Source of the DNA: Panulirus ornatus
Taxonomy: Eukaryota; Arthropoda; Malacostraca; Decapoda; Palinuridae
Assembly: GCF_036320965.1 (NCBI RefSeq)
Contig: NC_092231.1
Span: forward strand, 28,576,199-28,640,198
DNA length: 64,000 bases
Reading direction: 5' to 3'
Under the pieces are notes generated by a model that made no database searches, was not told the DNA's origin, and saw only the letters and a program-made list of their open reading frames with translations. Made by a program: the position numbers and the translations under genes. Positions 1-11,403 of the stretch are shown piece by piece (the first letter of the stretch is position 1; each line of letters begins with the position of its first letter).

Positions 1-92
1 GACAACACCCACCACGTGACACAACAACTGAACACCTTCCTCGGAGGCGGACTGCCTACATATCATGCGAAATATTAATACCTTCATGACCA

Positions 93-1560
93 GTGAGGAC
101 ACTTGCTCCCAGAGCGAGCTGTGAGGCGGTAGAGGACAACGAGAATATGTCAAGGATCATTTTTCCATCTGTATTTGCAGATGAAGACACATCTCACATC
201 CCAGATCCAATGCCATTGCTAGAGAAGGAAAAAGCTTTACGACATATTAACATAAAAGTTAAAGATACAACATCTGCAGTGCATGGAAGGAAAGTAAATA
301 AAACGGTTGACACAGATAAGTTTTATCCAAGGAAAATAAGAGATGAAAAACAGAACAGTTAAACCTCTGTTTGTTCTCTTCAGTAAGTCACTTGCGACGA
401 GAAAAGTACCAGAGAAATGGAAGCTTGCTAATGTAACACCGATACTTACAACTGGTAATAAATTACGGCCCAAAAATCATTGTCCGGTGAGTTTACCGTT
501 CGTAATTAATTCATTGAAAGCATTATAAGGAATATGATTGAACACATACGCAGAACACATACAAGACCACCAAATGATTAATAAACGAGTCTTAACATGG
601 TCTTCGACGAAATCGCTCATGTCTGACAAATTGGCTTGATTTCTATTATGATATAATCAACATGGATGATGAAAGCGAAACAGCTGATGTTATCTATCTA
701 AATTTTCAAAAATCATTCGACAAAGTTCCACATCAGAACCAAAGTTAAGTTGTACTTCACTGCTCATGATGTGGATGTCTGGCTGGAGAAGAAAAGAGTA
801 ATGATTGATGGTCAAGCCTCAGAGTGTTTAGAGGTAGCAAGTGGTGTGCTACAAGGCTCATCCTTAGGACCGGTTCTCTTTCTCATACATATTAATGATA
901 TTGATAATTGGCTGCATTATACGATATTGAAATTCGCAGACAATATAAAGTTCGGAAAGAAATTCATAAGAGAAACTGAACGTCTGCAGCTTTAAACAGA
1001 CACTGACAACTGATGGACTGGCTTCACGGGTGGTAAATGTATTTGGATAACCGTAAGTGAAAAGCTCTCCACAGCGGCAAAAAATACGAAAAGGCAACTA
1101 CAATATGAATTCTCTTAAACTTACAAAAGGCAAACGAGGAAAACGACTTAGAGTGTAATAACCTCTAGTGACCTAAAACCTATTGGCTATTTGGGTAGGG
1201 TCATCGAAGTGAGGTCCAGAGAAAGTATCCTCACTCTCTACAACTCATTGGTGAGTCCCGGACTTGAATACTGCGTTCAGTTCTCGTCGCCCGACTGGCA
1301 AAGCGGCATAACAGAATGGAGGAAGTACACAGACCAGCTACCAGGATGCTTCCCGGACTGAGAAACAAATGCTGTGACAAGCGACTATACCAACTGAAAG
1401 CTATTTAGTCAAGAAAAAAGACGGCTATAAGATGATCTGATACAGATACTCAATGTCGACAAAGCTTCGATATCCCGATCATAAGAAGATTAAGTAATAC
1501 TTATGATGTGAGTCGTCCGATTTCACAAACTCTTGAGCAAATGAATGAAGCAAGATACTT
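93..1560 (+). mobile_element. Decayed CR1-like LINE reverse transcriptase
   Basis: Conceptual translation in shifting frames follows the order of a CR1-like LINE reverse transcriptase. The pre-RT segment carries 'EDTSHIPDPMP' and 'VNKTVDTDKFYPR'. Next come the fingers ('WKLANVTPIL', 'CPVSLP'), palm motif A ('YLNFQKSFDKVPH', about 695-735), the 'GVLQGSSLGPVLFLIHIND' block (about 842-900), motif C ('FADN', 933-944) and a C-terminal segment ('SRESILTLYNSLVSPGLEY', about 1,215-1,275). Several frameshifts and stops make it a dead copy. In both active-site motifs the expected Asp codon is an Asn codon (AAT at 701-703 and 942-944). The enzyme would normally copy its own RNA into a chromosomal nick. 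The family call rests on motif wording only; another Jockey-group clade is possible. Confidence 0.85.
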
Positions 1561-2339
1561 TTGTCTTCTTTTAACACGATAAGGTAATGTGTGCACTGAT
1601 GTATCTATCAGAACAGCTGAAAACGGTACTGTACCACAGAAACATACTAAGAGGAGAAGTCATCAAAAATTCGCTTGGAATCCACGTCACAATATTTGCG
1701 CCACCCAGGTAACGTGAGAGGTCTACAGTACTCCTCTCTGTGATACATCTACGTCTCTCTACCTTGTCCTCTATCACAAACAGCCTCGAAAGGACGTAAT
1801 GGTCTGTTGGTAACTATACTCTTTCGTAAGACCGAAACCACCGTCATGACGCGTTAGTTAAGAGTACCTGGCGATGCTTTGGCAAGTCTTCTACCAGTAC
1901 AGTTCAGGTTTGGAGCAGAGGGCAGGGTCGTAGGAACCAGCAGTAATGAAGGAGGCTTGGGAGATGTTGCAACCTACCACTGAGAGAGGAAGGGTCACCA
2001 CCCACCTTACGGGAGGTGGGAAGTGAGAGCCACTCAGCCACCGCCGTGCAGGGCCACATCCGCTGGTGGGAGGAAGGGAGGCATCAGCTGGCTTGAGGTG
2101 CGGCAGATCACCAGCTGCTGACCCAGCCGAGCTGGTAGTGGGTCCCGCACAGATGATGGTGGTGAGGCAGGTCACCAGCTGTGCCGACCAAGCTGAGGGT
2201 TGAGGGGCAAGCCCCCTACTGGTTGTGGTTGTGGTGGGGCGGGTCACTAGCTGGGACGGCCCAGATCTCCACTGGTAAAAGTACCCCCCTTCCACCTCCC
2301 CTCCTCCACTACAGGGTACAAAATAACAAAAAATCTGAC
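1561..2339. other. No recognised gene
   Basis: This stretch follows the LINE fragment. I see no convincing coding segment, and the short open frames have no recognisable motif. From about 2,080 to 2,260 it is rich in CAGCTG and GGTCACCAGCTG-like words, which may be a very diverged repeat leading into the 29-bp array. Confidence 0.4.
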
Positions 2340-3280
2340 CGCTGCCGCTGCTGACCCGCTGTGTGGCTACCTACCGCTGCTGACCTGCTGTGTGGCTACC
2401 TACCGCTGCTGGCCCGCTGTGTGGCTACCTACCGCTGCTGACCTGCTGTGTGGCTACCTACCGCTGCTGGCCCGCTGTGTGGCTACCTACCGTAGCTGAC
2501 CCGCTGTGTGGCTACCTACCGCTGCTGACCCGCTGTGTGGCTACCTACCGCTGCTGACCAGCTGTGTGGCCACCTACCGCAGCTGGCCCGCTGTGTGGCT
2601 ACCTACCGTAGCTGGCCCGCTGTGTGGCTACCTACCGCTGCTGACCCGCTGTGTGGCTACCTACCGCTGCTGACCCGCTGTGTGGCTACCTACCGCTGCT
2701 GACCCGCTGTGTGGCCACCTACCGCTGCTGGCCCGCTGTGTGGCTACCTACCGTAGCTGGCCCGCTGTGTGGCTACCTACCGCTGCTGACCCGCTGTGTG
2801 GCTACCTACCGCTGCTGACCCGCTGTGTGGCTACCTACCGCTGCTGACCCGCTGTGTGGCTACCTACCGTAGCTGGCCCGCTGTGTGGCCACCTACCGTA
2901 GCTGGCCCGCTGTGTGGCCACCTACCGCTGCTGACCCGCTGTGTGGCTACCTACCGTAGCTGGCCCACTGTGTGGCTACCTACCGCTGCTGACCCGCTGT
3001 GTGGCCACCTACCGTAGCTGGCCCGCTGTGTGGCCACCTACCGCTGCTGGCCCGCTGTGTGGCCACCTACCGTAGCTGGCCCGCTGTGTGGCTACCTACC
3101 GTAGCTGGCCCGCTGTGTGGCCACCTACCGTAGCTGGCTCGCTGTGTGGCCACCTACCGTAGCTGACCCGCTGTGTGGCCACCTACCGTAGCTGGCCCGC
3201 TGTGTGGCTACCTACCGTAGCTGACCCGCTGTGTGGCCACCTACCGTAGCTGGCCCGCTGTGTGGCCACCAACCGCTGGT
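2340..3280. repeat. 29-bp minisatellite, about 32 copies
   Basis: The unit contains CCGCTGTGTGGCTACCTACC, and the spacing between copies is 29 bp (2,358 to 2,387). Two main variants are mixed: CGCTGCTGACC and CGTAGCTGGCC upstream of the core, plus GGCTAC versus GGCCAC. The unit length is not a multiple of three, so the short open frames here are not genes. Confidence 0.95.
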
Positions 3281-3358
3281 GGACCTTGTCTGCTGGCATT
3301 AGTCTTGCTGACGCTAACCCTACTGATCCCAGCCCAGCTGACGGTGGGCTTGCTGACG

Positions 3359-3500
3359 CTAACTTTATGACCCTTGTTCTACCGACGATAGCCCTGCTGA
3401 CACTAGCCTTGATGACCTTAGCCCTACCAAAGCTAGCCCTGCTGACCCAAGCCCTGCTGAAGGCGGCCCTGCGGACACCAGCCCTGCTGGACCCCAGTCA
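3359..3500. repeat. Diverged 15-bp tandem repeat, about 9 copies
   Basis: A period of 15 bp is visible as AGCCCTGCTGACACT and relatives. Read on the plus strand it gives a leucine-rich pentapeptide pattern (TLALL, QALLK, TPALL). It directly follows the 29-bp array and is probably an older, decayed array rather than coding sequence. Confidence 0.75.
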
Positions 3501-3709
3501 CTCGTACCTCTACTGCAGGAAACAATGACCCATCCATCATCATCTTGCTCTCAGCCACAAGCGAATCACACACAACACTGGCTGGGGGTCAGCATCATAT
3601 AGCCCTCACCACGGCCACCGTACACACTACTCCCAACCATACTGCAACACTCACAGTCATTCACTGTCCACACTGAATTCTTTCATTGTGCAACACCGTC
3701 GCAGTAACA

Positions 3710-3812
3710 CAAAACTTGACACACTGACAGCTGTGACCTCAGCAACACAACACCTGACACACTGACAGCTGTGACCTCAGCAACACAACACCTGACACAC
3801 TGTCAGCTGTGA
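3710..3812. repeat. 38-bp tandem repeat, about 2.7 copies
   Basis: GACACACTGACAGCTGTGAC starts at 3,718, 3,756 and (with one change) 3,794, a 38-bp spacing. This is a young, small tandem duplication with no coding content. Confidence 0.85.
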
Positions 3813-3867
3813 GCACATCAGACGGTCGGTGTCTGCATCTTTGTGCAGCTGGTTTATCATACCTACA

Positions 3868-4066
3868 ACCGTCCCCTCATACATACAACCTCTTCTACCT
3901 CATTCCTCCACCTGTCCCCTCATACCTCCACCCGTCCCCTCATACATACAACCTCTTCTACCTCATTCCTCCACCCGTCCCCTCATACATACAACCTCTC
4001 CTTCCTCATACCTCCGTCCGTCCCCTCATACATACAACCTCTCCTCCCTCATACTTCCACTCGTCC
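3868..4066. repeat. 43-bp tandem repeat, about 4.5 copies
   Basis: GTCCCCTCATACATACAACC and relatives start at 3,871, 3,934, 3,977 and 4,020, with a shortened copy at 3,914. The spacing is 43 bp. The array abuts the RTE-like LINE fragment and has the same pyrimidine-rich bias, so it may have grown from that element's flank. Confidence 0.85.
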
Positions 4067-4069
4067 CTT

Positions 4070-5335
4070 CAGAAGACTCACGACATCTTTTTACCTCTTT
4101 CTGCCTGTCATCATTTCTCCATTTGTCCTCTTCACCAATGTCTCCATTTGTTCTTTTGCACTTCTCACACAATCAACCTCCGTCCAAAACATTTTCTTAT
4201 TCTCCTTGAGGATTTGCTGACACTTGCTCATCTTAACTGTTACTTACCCTCTTTCCAGCCCCTGCACCTTCCTCTTGACTTCTTGCCACTTTCTCTTGAG
4301 CACTTCCCAATCACTTGCACTCCTTCCCCTGCAAATAACGCCCACAAACTCTCTTTTCTCTTTCACTAGCAACTTAACTTCCTTATCCCACCATTCACTA
4401 CCATTTCTCACCTATTCACCTCCCACAAGCCACACACTTCCTTCACTCATGTCATAACTGCTTCCCTACACCTTCAATTCCTAATCCATTTCCCTAGCTT
4501 CATGTACCCTCACCTTTTGCCATTCTAGACTCAATCTCTCTTGGTATCTCTTCTCAAAATTCTCTTTTCCAAGCTCACTCACATTCAGAACCCTCTTCCC
4601 ACCATATCTTTACTTCATTTCTTATAGTCTCTACAAACCCTCACCCTCGCCTCCAATAATTGCAATGATCACACGTCCCACAACCCGCCCCTCGCAACAC
4701 ATTCACATCGAAGTCTCTCTCCTTTTCACATATATCAGTAAGAACAGACTACAATAATGCCCCCTTGCCATCTTTCCTACTCACCTATGTATACTTATGT
4801 TATGTCCTTTTGAAACTACATATTCCTAATGACCCGTCCTTTTTCAGCAAACAACTTCACCAACTGTTCACCATCCTTATTAATAACACCGGGTACGCCA
4901 TATGCCTCCCAAGTACACCTCGAGTGTCACATTACCCACTCCTGCATTCAAATCACCTTCCCCAATACTCGACCCACCACCGACACACTCACTCACCTCC
5001 TCCCCTAACACTCGTTCTTCTCTAGTCCTCTCACCATCCACCAGCAGTAACACACTTTCATCTATACCCACAACAGTCTGGGCCTCACTTCCTTACACTC
5101 ACACACTCCCACAACCCCTCCTTCAGCAGCAGTGCTACCCCTTCTGTAGCTCTCGTCCTTACACTAATCCCTGACTTTACTCCGAAGACAGTCCCAAACT
5201 ATTCTTCCCCTTTACCCTCGAGCTTCGTTTCACTCAGATGCAGAACATCAAGGTTTTTCTCCCCAAACATTCTACCTATCTCTCCCTTTGACTCATCTTG
5301 GTTACCGGATTCTTCCTGCTTGAGGTTACACCCTG
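4070..5335 (-). mobile_element. RTE-like LINE: endonuclease plus linker remnant
   Basis: Read on the minus strand, this fragment follows an APE-type endonuclease. Near 5,217-5,243 it encodes 'LHLSETKLEG', the endonuclease active-site glutamate block. It continues with 'EGVALLLKEGLWECVSVRK', then 'GDLNAGVGNVTLEV' (about 4,905-4,955, the GDxNA block), 'HKYT' (about 4,790) and 'DFDVNVLRGAG' (about 4,680-4,715). The endonuclease-to-RT linker follows ('VSELGKENFEKRYQE', 'NKKMFWTEV' near 4,180). Stops and frameshifts interrupt it throughout. The element's endonuclease would nick target DNA for target-primed reverse transcription. The linker is homologous to the plus-strand piece at 47,930-48,505, so at least two copies of this family lie in the window. 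The RTE-like label is from recalled motif wording and is less certain than the LINE call. Confidence 0.8.
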
Positions 5336-6519
5336 AGATCAAAGTCACCTACGGCGAGGCTGTATCACTGGGAGTTTAGTCTCGTCGAAGAGCATCTCAC
5401 TCCAAAGGAGTCTACGTATCCCTGCTACTGGAGGTCGCGCAGCCTTGGGGTTGCGGAGTCTTTAGTAAGATTCTGTAATAATTCCCCAGACACAGGTAGC
5501 CAGGTGAAAGGGACGGGAGGGATGGGGAGGGAGGAAGGCTAATAATGATGACTTCTCTACACAAGACGGGAAGTTCGGGCTTCGTCCTGGGTTTGTTGAA
5601 AAGATAATTATCGCCGTCACGAAGGACCAGGTACGGTGTCACGCAGGCAGAACACTGGCACGAGGGACATGCATGTTAAACCTCATTCACTTGAAGCTTT
5701 GATGAGGACATATGTCATTATTGAAAAACTTCCAAATTACCTTCCATTATAATTAGTGAAGGAAAATGCCTCCCTTCCTCACATGGGGTGGGAGGGGTGT
5801 GGAGGATGGTAGAAAGAAGGATCAAGTTATAGCTCCCTGTCAACGGCAGTTACAGGGGAAGCTCTACATTCCTAGCTGTTTCCCCTGCCGGGTGGAGCGC
5901 CTCGCCCGTGGGGAACTGTCAACGTTGGGGGCCACAGAGAGCTTGGCTGTGTCACTCTACTGCCTGGTGTGGTGGGTCTCTGTAGTTGGACCCCAAGACT
6001 CAGCTCTGTGTGAGCAGAAGGTTGGCCAGGAGATGGAAACTCGCTTCCCAGTGACTCAGGTAGGAAGGGAAACAGACGAGAAAGTCAGACAGGCTCCGAG
6101 GCCAATCATACATACGAACACCTACTTTCCCTCACTGAGGCGATACATCCATGGCTACACACGGTCAGGTGTGGTGACCAGCACAGCGAGGCATGATGCT
6201 GTGGTAACTGATGGATCCAGTGACCTGCACACCGATAATACACATTCTTTGCCAGTGCCATCAGGTACAAATACTTGAAGGCTCTGAAGACCTGGAAACT
6301 CGACTGGAAACTCAAAGAAATGGGCAAGTTAGACTACTGGAACTTGGGAGACACTTCTCTGTAATCTTGTGAGCGTTGTGAAGGGGAGAGAGATGCTGAG
6401 GTGTGCGGGAACTGTGCAACCCAGATGGTGCGTGATCACAAGGTGCCACACCACCTTCATGGTGTACGTCATGACTATACCAGCAGCATCAACTGGATTG
6501 GCTACTCGTAGTAATGAAC
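5336..6519. other. No recognised gene; one non-repeat open frame
   Basis: This is unique-looking sequence of mixed composition. A 170-codon plus-strand open frame (5,766-6,278) is present. It shows no signal peptide, domain motif, splice-site framing or codon pattern that I can recognise, and it is not tandemly repetitive. I treat it as unassigned. Confidence 0.3.
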
Positions 6520-7110
6520 TTCTAGGGGTCAATACATGGAATGTTGACTACTAAGGGTCAATACGTGGAGTGTTAACATAATAAGGAGTATATCTCTTCT
6601 GCTTAGCATACTGGAGTAGAGAGAGCGAGATCCGTTTAATAGCTTTGCAGGAAACCATAAATAATGGTCGTAATTGTACAGTAAGGTGAATATCACGGTG
6701 TGTACAGGGAGACGGGAGGACCAGCGAGAGGTTATGACCCTGGGTTATGACAACATTGATCTGTATGTGGAGGAAGATTGAATATATAAAGGCTGCACTT
6801 CATGTTGATGCTACTACAGTGGACGTAGATGATGTCCATGTCCAGCCACAATCTATTCTCGAACTTTATAAACTCTGAGGATGATCAGGGTCAGGTTATC
6901 GTGGGAGATCTTCATGCACACGAGGCCTGGCTGCCTGCAGGTGACTCCTATTAAGAGCTGTGGTGAGGTCGGCAATGTCAGACGATGTGCGACAGTGCCA
7001 TGACCATGTTCGAGGGAGATAGACTGTCCACACATCACGAGCGACGAAGACTTGACCATGTGTTTGCACGGCGGGATACGTGGCCACAGTGCCAGTACGT
7101 AATACAGGAG
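6520..7110 (+). mobile_element. Decayed LINE endonuclease domain
   Basis: Across frameshifts the plus strand gives the successive signature blocks of an APE-like LINE endonuclease. 'NTWNV' lies at about 6,530. 'LIALQETINNGR' (about 6,634-6,670) is the QET active-site block. 'ALHVDATTVDVDDVHVQPQ' (about 6,793-6,850) corresponds to the central strand and the VYVPP-like block. 'VIVGDLHAHEAWL' (about 6,896-6,935) corresponds to GDFNAHH. The first block is duplicated: GGGTCAATACATGGAATGTT is followed 29 bases later by a near copy. Many stops make it a pseudogene. The style fits the Jockey/I group better than the RTE-like pieces elsewhere. It may be the 5' part of the element whose RNase H end is at 10,180-10,780. 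Confidence 0.65.
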
Positions 7111-7749
7111 GGAGTACAACCCCAGGTATGTTCTCACGTTACACAATAGAGACAACGTCAGAGGATATGTGAGCAACTGGTTTAGGGGATTATACGGTTA
7201 ACGGGTGGTGGATCTCTGCCTTCCTAATTATCTTCTCCACGAAATTCATGACGTTTGTAAGGAACCTGACGTGACTGAGAACAGAAGAGGAACATATTGC
7301 CACGAAATGGTTGCGACACTTTAACCTCACACAACACAGGCCAACATCACCCTGTGTCAACGGATTACACAATATGAAAACGGTAAGGATTTGGCGAGGG
7401 ACCTGAGTAAAGTCTACTATGTAAGAATATAGCAAACTGTCTTGGTTGAGATTACGATAAGATGATATGGGCAATAATGCTGCCAGATCACTCAAAAGGT
7501 ATCAACGAGGTAGTTATAACCTGGTGATCACGTACACGGAATAATACAACTCATTGTCTATAAACAGCAGAAGCAGTTCACTACGGGTAATACAGTGTTG
7601 CAGGCTTCCCACCATGATAACTGACACGGCACGAACAGCTGTATGCACTAACCAAGGCCATCACAATAACGTTATAATATATATATATATATATCCTAGC
7701 CTATGCCAAGTACCAATTTATCGACCAACTCTTAAGACAGAATGAACAG
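7111..7749. other. Unrecognised, possibly LINE-derived; short TA tract
   Basis: This continues downstream of the endonuclease remnant and could be its decayed endonuclease-to-RT linker, but no block is clear enough to claim. A (TA)n tract lies at about 7,674-7,694. Confidence 0.3.
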
Positions 7750-7860
7750 CTGAGTTGACTGTGGACCGACTGCCACAACCAGGATTCGAACCTATGCGAT
7801 CGATCCGGGTGTGGCCCATGAATGCGTGGCGGTCAGCGACGCGCTACACCACAGAGGACC
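7750..7860 (-). mobile_element. tRNA-derived SINE-like fragment, copy 1
   Basis: On the minus strand this reads as a tRNA-like head. TGGTGTAGCGC (complement of about 7,841-7,851) is A-box-like, and GGTTCGAATCC (complement of 7,782-7,792) is a perfect B box. The same arrangement, with the same flanks (AGTGTGGACCGA-type and GGTCAGCGACGC), occurs at 23,125-23,238, which shows dispersal. The wide A-to-B spacing and the degenerate A box argue against a working tRNA gene. Confidence 0.6.
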
Positions 7861-7974
7861 ACATGATGCGGACGTGTGGGGTGGTGTGGCACACGGACCC
7901 ACATGAGGCAGGTCTGCACCTTGCATTACATGTACTCTGAGAAGGTTAGCGATACTGTTATCATATAGTCTGAC

Positions 7975-10046
7975 CTCAGGTCACCACCACCACAAGGTCA
8001 CTACCACCACAAGGTCACTACCACCGCAAGGTTACCACCACCACAAGGTCATCACCACCACAAGGTCATCACTACCACAAGGTCACCACCACCACAAGGT
8101 CACCACTACCACAAGGTTACCACCACCACGAGGTCATCACCACCACAAGGTCATCACCACCACAAGGTCACCACCACCACAAGGTCATCACTACCACAAG
8201 GTCACCACCACCACAAGGTCACCACTACCACAAGGTTACCACCACCACGAGGTCATCACCACCACAAGGTCATCACCACCACAAGGTCACCACCACCACA
8301 AGGTCATCACTACCACAAGGTCACCACTACCACAAGGTCATCACCACCACAAGGTCATCACCACCACAAGGTCATCACTACCACAAGGTCATCACCACCA
8401 CAAGGTCATCACTACCACAAGGTCACCACTACCACAAGGTCATCACCACCACAAGGTCACCACCACCACAAGGTCATCACTACCACAAGGTCACCACTAC
8501 CACAAGGTCATCACCACCACAAGGTCACCACTACCACAAGGTCATCACCACCACAAGGTCATCACTACCACAAGGTCACCACTACCACAAGGTCATCACC
8601 ACCACAAGGTCACCACCACCACAAGGTCATCACTACCACAAGGTCACCACCACCACAAGGTCATCACCACCACAAGGTCATCACTACCACAAGATTACCA
8701 CCACCACGAGGTCATCACCACCACAAGGTCATCACCACCACAAGGTCATCACCACCACAAGGTCACCACTACCACAAGGTTACCACCACCACGAGGTCAT
8801 CACCACCACAAGGTCACCATCACCACGAGGTCATCACTACCACAAGGTCACCACTACCACAAGGTTACCACCACCACGAGGTCATCACCACCACAAGGTC
8901 ATCACCACCACAAGGTCATCACCACCACAAGGTCACCACTACCACAAGGTTACCACCACCACGAGGTCATCACCACCACAAGGTTACCACCACCACGAGG
9001 TCATCACCACCACAAGGTCACCACTACCACAAGATTACCACCACCACAAGGTCATCACCACCACAAGGTCATCACTACCACAAGGTCACCACCACCACAA
9101 GGTCACCACTACCACAAGATTACCACCACCACAAGGTCATCACCACCACGAGGTCATCACCACAAGGTCACCACCACCACAAGGTCACCATTACCACAAG
9201 GTTACCACCACCACGAGGTCATCACCACAAGGTCACCACCACCACAAGGTCACCACTACCACAAGGTCACCACCACCACAAGGTCACCACTACCACAAGG
9301 TCACCACCACCACAAGGTCATCACCACAAGGTCACCACCACGAGGTCATCACCACAAGGTCACCACCACCACAAGGTCATCACCACCACGAGGTCATCAC
9401 CACAAGGTCACCACCACCACGAGGTCATCACCACAAGGTCACCACCACCACGAGGTCATCACCACAAGGTCACCGTCACCACGAGGTCATCACCACAAGG
9501 TCATCACCATCACGGGGTCATCACCACAAGGTTACCACCACCACGAGGTCATCATCACAAGGTCACCACCACCACAAGGTCATCATCACCACGAGGTCAT
9601 CACAACAGGGTCACCACCACCACAAGGTCATCACCACCACGAGGTCATTACCACGAGGTCATCACCACAAGGTCATCACCACCACGAGGTCATCACTACA
9701 AGGTCACCATCACCACAAGGTTACCACCACCACGAGGTCATCACCACAAGGTCACCACCACTACAAGGTCATCATCACCACGAGGTCATCACCAGAGGGT
9801 CACCACCATCACGAGGTCATCACCACAAGGTCATCACTACCACAAGGTCACCACTACCACAAGGTCATCACCACCACAAGGTCATCACTACCACAAGGTC
9901 ACCACTACCACAAGGTCATCACCACCACAAGGTCACCACTACCACAAGGTCACCACCACCACAAGGTCATCACTACCACAAGGTCACCACTACCACAAGG
10001 TCACCACCACCACAAGGTCATCACCATCACAAGGTCACCAACACAA
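7975..10046. repeat. 17-bp minisatellite with AGGTCA, about 120 copies
   Basis: The unit is AAGGTCACCACCACCAC and variants (TCATCACCACC, TCACTACCACC, GAGGTCA). The spacing is 17 bp (for example 7,996 to 8,013). Shorter 14-bp units become common after about 9,140. Every unit carries AGGTCA or AGGTTA. The array lies between a LINE endonuclease fragment and a LINE RNase H fragment. Confidence 0.95.
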
Positions 10047-10179
10047 ACATCTGACTCCATTCCACCGTCCTTCAGTAAATAAGCTCCACTAATTACTGAA
10101 CTACTCATTATCAGCAAGTGAACGTTAATGGAATCTCTCTCAGATCAGAATGTAACATGTTGATCTCAAGTCAGACCTT

Positions 10180-10272
10180 ATTGCTCAAGGGATTCAAATA
10201 CTCAGACATTATTGCTCAAGGGATTCAAATACTCAGACATTATTGCTCAAGGGATTCAAATCAAATTGTTAT
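10180..10272. repeat. 31-bp triplication inside LINE coding sequence
   Basis: ATTGCTCAAGGGATTCAAAT starts at 10,180, 10,211 and 10,242, an exact 31-bp spacing. The last copy runs into the RNase H block of the LINE fragment, so the duplication arose within that element. A period of 31 shifts the frame in each copy. Confidence 0.9.
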
Positions 10273-10780
10273 GGATTCCCTCTCATATAGGCCTCCGTGA
10301 GCATGACGAAGCTGATGATCTGGCCAAACTTGCACTTGGTAAAGGTGATGTTGAAAACAACATTGGGTTGTTCATCAAAAGCCTCAAAACTGTAATTAGA
10401 ACAGAACTAATTAACCTCTTTGAAGCACGAAGACGAGTTCTGATAAGCACAAGTAGAAACATTTTCCATCACAGTGTAATGTGTAAAGTCCAACATGTAT
10501 ATGGAGGAAGTAATAATAAGATTACATGATGTTGTAACTGCCAGACTAAGGCTAGGCTATACGTACTACTGGCGCTTTGGTCTAACTGGAGATATTGTAA
10601 AGTTTGTGGTCAAAGATCTGGACACAAACTAGAACATTATGTCTCAGAATGTGAAGAAATAGAGCCTTTTAGGGACAGATCTAAACAAACCCTGCAAGAA
10701 ATGTCACAACATCTTATTGTTAATAACAACATACCTGAAATGTTAAGTTTGTATCCACATTTTGCATCTAGTCGGTAAAA
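10180..10780 (+). mobile_element. LINE RNase H domain and C-terminal tail remnant
   Basis: The plus strand encodes 'LLWIPSHIGLREHDEADDL' (about 10,265-10,325), the C-terminal active-site block of a LINE-type RNase H (WIPSHxGxxGNExAD). It continues in frame with 'AKLALGKGD' and about 60 further codons to a stop near 10,527. After a frameshift, 'RLGYTYYWRFGL' (about 10,550-10,586) and the metal-ligand-like pattern 'CGQRSGHKLEHYVSECEE' (about 10,605-10,660) follow, ending near 10,776. This matches the C-terminal region of I/R1-type LINEs that carry RNase H. The family's role is to remove the RNA strand during reverse transcription. The conserved Gly-Asn before Glu is replaced ('REHDEAD'). The frameshifts and the 31-bp triplication make it a relic. 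Confidence 0.8.
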
Positions 10781-10961
10781 CTTACCATATGAAACAATGT
10801 AATGTATGTACTGTAATACGAATTGTAACATCTTATGTAATATCAACCCACTGGGGTCTGACTAAGACCCTTTGTGACCCATGTAATCCTTTTCCGCTAC
10901 AGCTCACGCGATGAGAATGGGCGGCACAATATATATTTGCCAGAGACACAAATACAAATAA

Positions 10962-10964
<3 letters not shown>

Positions 10965-11041
<77 letters not shown>
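10965..11041. repeat. (CT)n microsatellite
   Basis: This is an uninterrupted CT tract of about 38 units. The Ser-Leu and Arg-Glu open frames through it on the two strands are artefacts of the tract. Confidence 0.98.
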
Positions 11042-11042
<1 letters not shown>

Positions 11043-11365
11043 GCAGGGAGGGAAGGTACCCCGTACATCACCACATGGCGTGCGTGACCACCTGGAATCA
11101 GACGGTGTCTGACAAGACACAACACAACACAAACAACAGATATTTACGAGGGTGGGCGCTAGCGGCCAGGCAGCGCGCACCCACGCACGCCTGCATGTTG
11201 CCTACATGGGGGGCCACCACACGAGGACCCACACTCGCTATTGCCTCGTCACTATTCCCTGAAATCTTCCTCCTCCTTCCTTCTTATCACTACCCCGACC
11301 GTCCATCTGAGTGTGGGTGTGAGAGAGAAATTATCCAGATCCATAAAACCTTTGAGTTATGATAA

Positions 11366-11366
<1 letters not shown>

Positions 11367-11401
<35 letters not shown>
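11367..11401. repeat. (CA)n microsatellite
   Basis: An uninterrupted CA tract of about 17 units. Confidence 0.97.

Positions 11402-11403
<2 letters not shown>

Noticed and set aside
5766..6278. 170-codon non-repeat open frame as a gene
   Set aside because: No start context, domain, signal peptide or splice framing is recognisable, and a frame of this length is plausible by chance in 64 kb. It could be rescued by transcript evidence.
7975..10046. CRISPR array
   Set aside because: Units follow each other with no unique spacers and the context is a eukaryotic repeat landscape. The same reasoning excludes every other array here.
10965..11041. Arg/Glu or Ser/Leu repeat protein
   Set aside because: The peptide is simply the translation of a CT dinucleotide tract. 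The same applies to the AG, CA, TG, TA and GGA tracts elsewhere.
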